DNA of 64,000 bases from Bacillota bacterium. Lineage in GTDB: Bacteria > Bacillota > Negativicutes > Sporomusales > CTSoil-080. The stretch covers positions 56,494 to 120,493 of the forward strand of contig JAGGAC010000009.1 of NCBI GenBank assembly GCA_017889635.1. The letters are read 5' to 3'. The notes under the pieces were generated by a model, which was not told where the DNA came from, made no database searches, and saw only the letters and a program-made list of their open reading frames with translations. Of the stretch, positions 24,131 through 31,402 are shown piece after piece; positions within the stretch are counted from its first letter, which is position 1, and each line of letters starts with the position of its first letter. A program made the position numbers and the translations under genes.

Positions 24131-26377
24131 TTAAGCTTTGTAAACCTTACAAATAGTGTTCTTTAAAGGAGCACCGTAGCCTGTCGGCCCAGTTGTGCAC
24201 TGTGTTGTAAGAATATTGATGTTAGATTCGAATGCTCCAAAAAGAGTAGGTTCTGCAGCTTCTTTTTCAGGAAACCACCAAGCATGTTCGCCATGAACAA
24301 CCCTGGGGTCAATGCCGGGATCAAGTACCGCCACCTGTTTAACTTTCCCTAGGTTATTTTCGATCCATACCCAATCTCCGTCCTTAATATCAAGTTTTTC
24401 AGCAGTTTCAGGATTTATGGTAAGTCTGGGATTAGGGTGGAACTCACGTAAGGTAGCACTCTGACGATGTTCAGAATGGAAAAATTCCCATGGGCGACTT
24501 CCAGCAGTTAAAATCAGAGGATATTCTTTCATTAATTGCGGTGTCGATATTGGGCTGTATGGCGGCTCCATATGGGAAGGCAGTGGATCCAATCCCCATT
24601 CATCGAAGATGTCCTGATAAAGATTGACCAAGCCGGTATCAGTATTGAAACCGGGTTCCCCATCCTCGCGAAGCAATCCTTTTTCATACTTTTTGTAGTG
24701 AACTTCCGGCCACATCATAACCTTTGCCTCGAGTTCTTTGTAAGTGACACCGGCTGGTTTTAATGCCCAGTCTATCATATCTTCAACAGTATCCCAGGGA
24801 AATTGCTCTGGATTCAGGCGCTTGCCGAGATCCAAGCAGATTTCTTCATCGGTCTTGCAATCTTCATATTGAAGAATCTTAGAAATCGATCTTAAGGGGG
24901 TCCACCATGTCCTTAGGGAGCTGCGTTCTATGCTCATGGCAGCTGGCAAAACCAAGTCAGCAAATGCTACCGCAGATGGTGTTAACACCGGGTCAACGCA
25001 TACAACGAAAGGAACTTTCTTCATCGCTTTGTAAACACGTTTTGCCTCCGATGCGGTGCATATGAAAAGGTTGGTAGACTCAAACCAGTACATCTGAACG
25101 GGATATGGCCTACCAGTTTCAATAGCCTCTAAAACCGAATCGCCACGGGCGGTTGCACAAAGACCATATTTAAACAACGGATATTTATCTGTACCAATGC
25201 GCTTCGCACGCATTTCAGGCGACAATTCACCATAGCCCCAGTCGGATGACACATGGGCAAGACGGTCAACGCCGAAGGCAGTACGAATAAGATGCTGTCC
25301 GCCAGGCACATCAAGATTGCCGGTAATCGCAACCAGTGCGCAAATGCCGTTTGCAACAGAAACTCCCGCTCTCTGGGTGTCTACGGCCAATCCCCACTGC
25401 ACCGAGGCCGGTTTTGCTTTTGCAAAAAAACGAGCTGCCTCTCTAATTTTTTCGGCGGGAACCCAACTAATTTCTTCAGCTTTTTCCGGCGAGTATTCTT
25501 TAACCCTTTCCGCCAGTTTATCCAATCCATAGGTCCACTTATCTACGAAGTCTTTGTCATAGAGTCCTTCTTCAATGATTACATTAAGCATAGCGAGCAC
25601 AACGGTCGCATCAGTACCGGGGCGCAGTTGCAGCCAATAATCAGCTCTTGAAGCAAACCAGGTCAGATATGGATCTACCACAATGAGTTTGGTTCCCATC
25701 TTCATCATGTCTACGATCCAGTGACCCAGAAACCCGTCGCCGTTACTAATTATCGGATTGTTGCCCCATATTATTATACATTCCGGACGCTTCCACTCGG
25801 GATTTGCATAACGGCGTTCATCCAGTTGTGATGCATCAACAATAAAGAAGTCTCCGATCATAGTTCCCATAGCCGCTGCACGTGGCAGGTAACATGAATC
25901 ACCAGCCAGAAATCCCATCGAGAAGTTGGGACTCTTAAACGCGGAATATGTGAGTTTGGGCACGATTGACCATGTATTTCGTCCAGTTCCAATGGCGGTT
26001 ACAATAGATTCCGGTCCGTAATCTCTCCATATGTTCCGAACATTTTTTTCAATAATATCGTAGGCTTCATCCCAGGTTACACGTTCCCATTTATTTTCTC
26101 CACGTTCACCAATGCGCTTCATCGGCCATTTAACTCGATTTGGGTCATTAACTAGTTCAGGCTGATTCAAGCAGCGCATGCACAACCTGCCAAAATTATA
26201 TTGACTCTCGGGATCTCCTTCAACCTTAACCAACTTATTTCCTTTCGTATAATAAAGGACTGAGCAACCATCATGACAACCAGGAGCTGTCCACGAGCAT
26301 GTACGGGTAACAGTTAAGTCGCCTTCTTGCCATTGCACTTTTCCGCTGTTACCCTGTGCTTTTTTGTCATCAGACAC
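24131..26377 (-). CDS. Molybdopterin (Mo/W-bis-MGD) oxidoreductase, soluble type
   Basis: A 748-aa catalytic subunit of the DMSO-reductase superfamily. The N-terminal Cys set (CSWTAPGCHDGCSV, then GRLCMRC) binds a 4Fe-4S cluster. MGD-binding regions include WERVTWDEAYDII, IIIWGNNPIISNGDG and LIVVDPYLTW, and the C-terminal domain contains RLTINPETAEKLDIKDGDWV. Cys in AGDSCYLPR is a candidate metal ligand. There is no Tat signal, so it is cytoplasmic. The GTG at 26377 has GGAGG 9 nt upstream. It is a paralogue of the enzyme at 31402-33596 (compare FFHSEHR and WWFPEKEAAEPT with FFHSEHK and WWFPEKEVTEPS). Substrate unknown; the neighbours predict NAD(P)(H) coupling. Confidence 0.9.
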   Translation of the reverse strand: MSDDKKAQGNSGKVQWQEGDLTVTRTCSWTAPGCHDGCSVLYYTKGNKLVKVEGDPESQYNFGRLCMRCLNQPELVNDPNRVKWPMKRIGERGENKWERVTWDEAYDIIEKNVRNIWRDYGPESIVTAIGTGRNTWSIVPKLTYSAFKSPNFSMGFLAGDSCYLPRAAAMGTMIGDFFIVDASQLDERRYANPEWKRPECIIIWGNNPIISNGDGFLGHWIVDMMKMGTKLIVVDPYLTWFASRADYWLQLRPGTDATVVLAMLNVIIEEGLYDKDFVDKWTYGLDKLAERVKEYSPEKAEEISWVPAEKIREAARFFAKAKPASVQWGLAVDTQRAGVSVANGICALVAITGNLDVPGGQHLIRTAFGVDRLAHVSSDWGYGELSPEMRAKRIGTDKYPLFKYGLCATARGDSVLEAIETGRPYPVQMYWFESTNLFICTASEAKRVYKAMKKVPFVVCVDPVLTPSAVAFADLVLPAAMSIERSSLRTWWTPLRSISKILQYEDCKTDEEICLDLGKRLNPEQFPWDTVEDMIDWALKPAGVTYKELEAKVMMWPEVHYKKYEKGLLREDGEPGFNTDTGLVNLYQDIFDEWGLDPLPSHMEPPYSPISTPQLMKEYPLILTAGSRPWEFFHSEHRQSATLREFHPNPRLTINPETAEKLDIKDGDWVWIENNLGKVKQVAVLDPGIDPRVVHGEHAWWFPEKEAAEPTLFGAFESNINILTTQCTTGPTGYGAPLKNTICKVYKA

Positions 26378-26389
26378 AGGTGCATTCCT

Positions 26390-26550
26390 CCTAACATTAA
26401 TACCCTCTGAAAAAATTCCGATTAGATAAAGGCTTAATCGCCAATTAGGATCGAAGGCGCGTTTGATCTTATCATTGAAGTCATTATGACCAGTTTCAAA
26501 TATTTCTTTGTTAAAGATAAGCTTTCCAGTGAACGTTGCTATCCGTTCTT
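26390..26550 (-). pseudogene. Possible remnant of an FAD-linked oxidase C terminus
   Basis: Between the zinc-ribbon stop and the oxidoreductase start, one frame (the same as the oxidoreductase) is open and reads IFNKEIFETGHNDF, then NDKIKRAFDPNWRL. The last part resembles the IKKAFDPNxxL motif that ends glycolate-oxidase/VAO-type flavoproteins. It has no start codon. Evidence is weak; it could be chance leader sequence. Confidence 0.25.
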
Positions 26551-26712
26551 AGGAACGGGCGTGCCACACCGGCGGCATTTTTCCAACTTCGGTGGGTTAA
26601 ACATCCCACATGATGGGCACTTTACGTTTTTAGAAGCATAGTCACTAAAACTATAGTTCGTAAATTTGTTTGTGTTGTCTTTATTCATATCAAACTTCTC
26701 GTTTTCACCCAC
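26539..26712 (-). CDS. Small zinc-ribbon protein, 57 aa
   Basis: A short gene below usual ORF cut-offs. From the GTG at 26712, with GGGGAGGTGAT placed 9 nt upstream, it encodes a polar N terminus followed by VKCPSCGMFNPPKLEKCRRC, a four-Cys zinc ribbon, and ends GTPVPKNG. The ribbon is almost identical to that of the 73-aa protein at 27109-27330 (VKCPSCGMFNPPTLEKCRKC), so they are duplicates. It is the first gene after the sigma-54 promoter and precedes the molybdopterin oxidoreductase. It may be a metal-binding chaperone or assembly factor; this is inference. Confidence 0.8.
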   Translation of the reverse strand: MGENEKFDMNKDNTNKFTNYSFSDYASKNVKCPSCGMFNPPKLEKCRRCGTPVPKNG

Positions 26713-26875
26713 AGTCAATCACCTCCCCATAGATTTATATAGCCATCCCTGTTAACAGAAACCAGAGTTAAATTTTTCACTATTCGGTCAATAAAACCTA
26801 CGGCGGGTTTCTGCGCACTACTTACAATCACCATCCTTTCACCACACACAAGATTTCCATGACGTTTTCTTAATA

Positions 26876-26893
26876 TTGCAATACCTGTGCCAA
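26876..26893 (-). promoter_or_regulatory. Sigma-54 (-24/-12) promoter
   Basis: On the minus strand the sequence TTGGCACAGGTATTGCAA fits the consensus YTGGCAC-N5-TTGCW exactly, including GG and GC at the right spacing. Transcription would start near 26866 and run into the zinc-ribbon gene, the oxidoreductase, the ferredoxin and the NuoEFG-like genes. The sigma-54 activator gene lies at the far end of the same cluster. I see no clear activator-binding repeats in 26713-27108, which otherwise holds no gene. Confidence 0.85.
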
Positions 26894-27108
26894 GTTCTTA
26901 TATTGGAATAAAAAATGCACAGAACCTTTTATTAATGAATTTTTCATGCCATATATAGGGCGAAATAAAATGCTTTTAAGCTCTAGCCTTATCTAATTGG
27001 GAATTGTTTGGAAAACTAAATTCAAAAAGGGAATGAAAAAATACAACAATTAATTATTGCAAGAAATTTAGCACATGGGCTATAGAAATCTGTATTTTTT
27101 TTCTTAGC

Positions 27109-27330
27109 TTACTTTCGCTTAGCCGGATCTCCGGAACCGGGCTTTCCATTGAAACCACAATTTATGCATACTTTGTTGGTTTCCGACTGGGTAACGCCAC
27201 ATTCTGGACAGGTTATCATCTTGGGAACTTCAGTCCCGCATTTACGGCATTTCTCAAGAGTCGGTGGATTAAACATCCCACATGACGGACACTTAACATT
27301 TTTTGCAGCTCCTGGTGGTCTAAAACACAT
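27109..27330 (-). CDS. Zinc-ribbon protein, 73 aa, two ribbons
   Basis: A small protein with two four-Cys ribbons: VKCPSCGMFNPPTLEKCRKC and TCPECGVTQ followed by VCINCGF. The C terminus is basic (PAKRK). GGAGG lies 7 nt before the ATG. The first ribbon is nearly the same as in the 57-aa gene at 26539-26712. Position between two Mo/W-enzyme clusters suggests a shared accessory role, but no function is known. Confidence 0.75.
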   Translation of the reverse strand: MCFRPPGAAKNVKCPSCGMFNPPTLEKCRKCGTEVPKMITCPECGVTQSETNKVCINCGFNGKPGSGDPAKRK

Positions 27331-27764
27331 GGTATTACCTCCATTAACACTCGTTTTTTTCGTTCAAATAACGATTGAACCAAATGAAACAACTTTATAA
27401 CGTTGTCCTTGATAAATTTGCATAGAATGAACTGGCAAATCACCGTCAATCTTCTAATGTCATAATTTACCCTAGCATGCCTATCCCTCCTTAGCATAAA
27501 TCGTACTTGCTCAAATCCCCACATCATCAGCAACCAACTTCTGAAGCCGACAAGGCAAATGCCAGTAAGAATAAAACCATAGTTTTCTTAATGGCGCCCA
27601 ACCAGTTGCTTCTGTTCTCACATCTAAAGCAATAAACATGCCACCAATATAAATAAAAGAAATAAAGGAATGGCCTAAAAAAACAGCTTGCCTATAGAAC
27701 CCGGAGTTTTAAAACGGGAATTACGCGGGAAATAATAATCTCAAAGTGATTACATTCCCCACAA
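27331..27764. other. Intergenic region with an unidentified coding-like remnant
   Basis: 434 nt. On the minus strand a frame without start is open for about 60 codons (27505-27680; FLGHSFISFIYIGGMFIAL then WAPLRKLWFYSYW), hydrophobic and protein-like, possibly the end of a lost membrane gene. I cannot name the family. Confidence 0.3.
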
Positions 27765-28532
27765 TCAACGCTGAATAAATACGGATTGAGTACTTTCGGT
27801 CAAGCAACTCTTTTTGCTACCTTCCCTGACGGCACGCCACAACACTTTCTCATCAGTAACTACCACTCCAGCCAAGGTGTCTACCCCATAACGAAATAGA
27901 ACTGGGGAAAGTGGTACACTAGCTCCTACCAGTATTATCCTAGCCTTATGAGCCTGTTGAATGAAATTAATGGTTGTTTTGTATAAGAAAGTCGTTCCGG
28001 TAATAATAACATAATCTTGAAATGGAAGAATAGTGTGGCTAACTTTCTCGGAATAACTGTTATCATGTGGCTCTCTTTCGATAATAGAAAGCTGACATAT
28101 TTCTCCTAACGGATCTAACATAGGAAAATACCCAACGGTTGCTACTCTCTTTCCTGCAAAGTTTGATAAGAAGTGATTAAACCCATTGGGACTCTCTGGA
28201 TCAGTTATATCTTCGACATTCTTAAGGTGATTTAGAGCCGAGTTAATTGCAGCCATTCCCAGCGAGGCATGCATAAAATCCCCTGATTTCACATAGGTGG
28301 CCAGTTCTTTTAGCGGCATGCCATTAATACTCCTAAGTTCTTCTTCACACTCACCTCCTTCAAGCGTTTTAGCCATGCCAGTTCCCTTTTCTGAGCGGAC
28401 CAAAGTCCAATGCAAACCCACTAAACAATCTAACACTGACAAATCTTCTGGAACATTTGCAATCAATTCTCCATAAATTTTGTCTGTACTGTCCATCCTT
28501 TTTGAGCATTGGTTTTTGTTCCTTAATATCAT
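27765..28532 (-). CDS. DUF364 (putative heavy-metal chelation domain) protein
   Basis: A 255-aa protein of the DUF4213/DUF364 group. The N-terminal part (VPEDLSVLDCLVGLHWTLV) and the Rossmann-like C-terminal part (GKRVATVGYFPM, YVIITGTTFLYKT, ARIILVGASVPLSP) match that group. Relatives are found beside molybdenum- or nitrogenase-related and metal-transport genes and are thought to bind metals or cofactors. It lies between the two Mo/W oxidoreductase clusters. The start has AAGGGG about 9 nt upstream. Confidence 0.7.
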   Translation of the reverse strand: MILRNKNQCSKRMDSTDKIYGELIANVPEDLSVLDCLVGLHWTLVRSEKGTGMAKTLEGGECEEELRSINGMPLKELATYVKSGDFMHASLGMAAINSALNHLKNVEDITDPESPNGFNHFLSNFAGKRVATVGYFPMLDPLGEICQLSIIEREPHDNSYSEKVSHTILPFQDYVIITGTTFLYKTTINFIQQAHKARIILVGASVPLSPVLFRYGVDTLAGVVVTDEKVLWRAVREGSKKSCLTESTQSVFIQR

Positions 28533-28830
28533 CTAGATTTTCCCCTTCCTCAGTAGCTATCACTTTTTTGTTTATTCAATATCTATATTGTTTTCGCCCC
28601 CCCTTATAAGCACTGTAATTCTGAAAGTTATGGACTATGGCTACTATAATAAAAGCACACACCAAAAATCATTAAATAAACGGAGGTGTAAATAATCACC
28701 ATTTATTCCTGGCAAAGAGCCGAAAACCTAAAAAATAACAACTAAAGAACTTAAGCCTAGCGAAAGTGCTGAAGAAGGCTTCAAACGGTTTGAAGAAGAA
28801 AAGCTTAATTACACGAAGCCACCGATATGC
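28533..28830. other. Intergenic region, plus-strand remnant
   Basis: 298 nt. A perfect ribosome site GGAGGTG at 28682 on the plus strand is followed by a short open stretch (TIYSWQRAENLK) with no ATG, and a second frame reads KPSESAEEGFKRFEEEKLN before running into moaA antisense. It looks like the worn end of a small gene; not identified. Confidence 0.3.
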
Positions 28831-29811
28831 TCATCCCCCTATCTGGTACATCTTTCGTCTATTATCGGCGCCCCAGCCTTCATCCATATGATGGCGATTT
28901 GGCTTCTCCCTGATCGCCTTGCAAAACATTTCGGCCAATTTATCGTCGTTAACACGATTGTGCAAAGCCAGCTTGAGATTAATTTCCTGTTTGCCGAACA
29001 GACAGCTCCGAAGCTTACCGTCGGCGGTAAGACGGATACGATTGCATTGACCGCAGAAATGATTGCTCATCGCACTTATGAAGCCAACTGTGCCGATCCC
29101 ATCCTTGATTGCAAAATATCTAGCCGGGCCATTCCCGCTTACCATAGCCGCGTTATGCAATTCGTATTTCTGCTCGATCGTCTTTTTAATTTCCGTTTCA
29201 GTGAAGACCTGGTCGGTTTTGAAAAATGGCAGATCACCAATCGGCATAAACTCAATAAACCGCACGTGTAGCGGCATGGTTTTTGTCATTTTGACGAAAT
29301 CTATGATTTCGTTGTCATTGATACCTTTCATAACCACCGTGTTAATTTTTATCGGAGCCATCCCCATGTCCAACGCCTTGTCAATCGAACGGAACACTCG
29401 GTTAATGTCACCTCGACTGGTAATATAACGAAAAGTTTCCTGATTAAGGCTGTCGAGACTGAAGTTAACCCTATTCAGCCCGGCTCTCCTCAATTCATCC
29501 GCCATGTCAGCGAACAGAATCCCGTTCGTTGTCATCGCAATGTCGTCAATTTGCGGGATGCGGGCAATGTCAGCAATCAAATTAGTGATATTTTTACAAA
29601 CAAGCGGCTCCCCTCCTGTCAACCTGACTTTTCTGACCCCAATCTGAGTGGCCACTCGAACCAGATGCTCGATCTCCTCAAATCTCAAGATGCCGTCATG
29701 ACCATGGTCCTCAACCCCTTCTTCAGGCATGCAGTACTTGCAACGCAAATTGCACCTATTGGTGACAGAAACCCGTAGATAATTGATATTCCTGGCATAA
29801 TTGTCAAACAC
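28831..29811 (-). CDS. moaA: GTP 3',8-cyclase MoaA
   Basis: A 326-aa radical-SAM enzyme for the first step of molybdopterin synthesis, converting GTP to 3',8-cyclo-7,8-dihydro-GTP. The SAM cluster motif is CNLRCKYC (Cys20, 24, 27), and the second 4Fe-4S site is provided by FCGQCNRIRL and the Cys in LRSCLFG. The C terminus ends in the conserved Gly-Gly. GTG at 29811 with GGAGG 9 nt upstream is the start. It is the last gene of the membrane-anchored molybdo-enzyme operon, so cofactor supply is tied to that enzyme. Confidence 0.95.
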   Translation of the reverse strand: MFDNYARNINYLRVSVTNRCNLRCKYCMPEEGVEDHGHDGILRFEEIEHLVRVATQIGVRKVRLTGGEPLVCKNITNLIADIARIPQIDDIAMTTNGILFADMADELRRAGLNRVNFSLDSLNQETFRYITSRGDINRVFRSIDKALDMGMAPIKINTVVMKGINDNEIIDFVKMTKTMPLHVRFIEFMPIGDLPFFKTDQVFTETEIKKTIEQKYELHNAAMVSGNGPARYFAIKDGIGTVGFISAMSNHFCGQCNRIRLTADGKLRSCLFGKQEINLKLALHNRVNDDKLAEMFCKAIREKPNRHHMDEGWGADNRRKMYQIGG

Positions 29812-29885
29812 AGCGCATTTCCTCCTTCCTCGTCTGAGATTCGGACGAAATCAGCCCGGTGCAAAAAAATTTCGTATAGAGAGCC

Positions 29886-30848
29886 TTATTCCCTATTAAG
29901 CCATCTGGCCTTTTCCTGCCAACGACTTTCCAACGTTGCAGCCAATTCGACAATTTCCTTCCTTGACGGCTCATCCCGTTCTTCTCCCGGCAGAGCAGCT
30001 CGGACCGCCGCTCTCAGGAAGTCGACTCGGAAAAAGATCCCACCGAAGAGAATCAGCGCAGAGGACAAGGACAACGAGTATTCAGACGAAAATAACAGAT
30101 TGATGATAACTGGGACAACCGTTCCCAGGGTAATCACCCCCACCCAGAAAGACCGGCTTAAATCGCCTCGCCATAATTTATCCGCGCCTTGTCGCGCCTC
30201 TTCGGCCGATGATAGCCTCATGCCCAATACATAGCCCGGCACGGTGATAGCCTGGGCAATCAGCAGAGCAACCGATAGGTCTTTGATTGCCAATGTGTAG
30301 GCCTGCCCATCATAACCCAGAATTATCATGAGCAGTATCAATGCCGCCATCCCCGTAGCAGCCCCGTTGATCAAAAACAGACACGTCAAGCCACCGCCGT
30401 TCCAAAAGGCCCGGCCCTTGGCCTCACCCAGCTCGATTCCTGCATAGGAAACGTAGAGCAGTCCGGTAAGAATCGCCAAACAGGCAACAATCATTTTTAG
30501 CCAAACAAGCCCTACCCAAGGAATGAAGTTGAAGAAAAACGACGCGTATACTAACACCAATGGTATATATAAGCTTTGTATTACTCCTCCGAAACTCAAA
30601 ATAGAAGCAAATGGACGGGCAATAATTAAATATCCTTTGGTTTTATGAGTTAACTCTAACATCAGCAACATCGCGCCTACAGAAGACATTGCAAATGACA
30701 CGAGACTCACCCAGCCGTTAATCTGTGCAGAAATTTGGTTTCCCAGCATATCCGTCACCGCTACTATAATAAACATTGATGTTCCCATCGCAGCCAGAAA
30801 AAGGTACCATGCAGGCAGACTTCCCCAATGTTCCTGCTGTTTTTCCAT
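29886..30848 (-). CDS. NrfD/DmsC-like membrane anchor subunit
   Basis: A 320-aa protein with about eight hydrophobic segments between residues 12 and 285 and a charged cytoplasmic tail. The pattern (SLPAWYLFLAAMGTSMFIIV, KGYLIIARPFASILSFGG) fits the NrfD/PsrC/DmsC quinone-interacting anchors. It would pass electrons between the 4Fe-4S subunit and menaquinone. It is 11 nt after the ferredoxin subunit and 74 nt before moaA, with AGGAGG at the start. Confidence 0.8.
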   Translation of the reverse strand: MEKQQEHWGSLPAWYLFLAAMGTSMFIIVAVTDMLGNQISAQINGWVSLVSFAMSSVGAMLLMLELTHKTKGYLIIARPFASILSFGGVIQSLYIPLVLVYASFFFNFIPWVGLVWLKMIVACLAILTGLLYVSYAGIELGEAKGRAFWNGGGLTCLFLINGAATGMAALILLMIILGYDGQAYTLAIKDLSVALLIAQAITVPGYVLGMRLSSAEEARQGADKLWRGDLSRSFWVGVITLGTVVPVIINLLFSSEYSLSLSSALILFGGIFFRVDFLRAAVRAALPGEERDEPSRKEIVELAATLESRWQEKARWLNRE

Positions 30849-30859
30849 ATTAGTTCCTC

Positions 30860-31402
30860 CTAAGGCATAATATAGTAAACCGATGGTTTTGTCCCCAGAT
30901 GATGATACAGCGGTTGGGCGTTTTGTTTGTGGATCTGTTTCACGATTTCGCTCTCTGGGTCATCAAGATCGCCAACTAATCTCGCCTGCAGTTGGCAGGT
31001 TTCCACGCACCGGGTAACTCGGCCCTCGTCAAGACGTTCACAGCACATGGTGCACTTTTCGACAACTCCTTTTTCGTCGTTTAATTGCCGGACACCGTAA
31101 GGGCAAACCAGCATACAGAATAAACAGCCGACGCATTTTTCCGGGTCGATTGCGACAATGCCGTCAACGCGATGATGACTGGCGCCGGTGGGGCAGCCGT
31201 CCACGCAAGGCGCATCTTCACAATGCATGCAGCCGACTGTAATGTTGTAGGAAGTCAGGTTCGGGTAGCGACCATGCGGTCCAACTTTGGCAACCTTGCA
31301 ATATTTGAGGTCCGATGGTAGCGCATTTTCGTTCTGACAGGCGATGGTACACGCTTGACAACCCACGCACTTTTTCAAATTAATCAGAAGTCCCCAGTGC
31401 AT
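30860..31402 (-). CDS. DmsB/PsrB-like four-cluster ferredoxin subunit
   Basis: A 180-aa iron-sulfur protein with the four Cys groups of complex iron-sulfur molybdoenzymes: CVGCQACTIACQ, CMHCEDAPCVDGCP, CVGCLFCMLVCP and CTMCCERLDEGRVTRCVETC. The ATG at 31402 overlaps the stop of the catalytic subunit as TGATG, with GAGGAGG upstream, so the two are translationally coupled. A longer upstream frame lacks support. Confidence 0.93.
   Translation of the reverse strand: MHWGLLINLKKCVGCQACTIACQNENALPSDLKYCKVAKVGPHGRYPNLTSYNITVGCMHCEDAPCVDGCPTGASHHRVDGIVAIDPEKCVGCLFCMLVCPYGVRQLNDEKGVVEKCTMCCERLDEGRVTRCVETCQLQARLVGDLDDPESEIVKQIHKQNAQPLYHHLGTKPSVYYIMP

Noticed and set aside
24131..26377. Calling this subunit formate dehydrogenase or acetylene hydratase
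   Set aside because: Neither selenocysteine/Cys-His active-site context nor a decisive acetylene-hydratase motif is visible; substrate left open.
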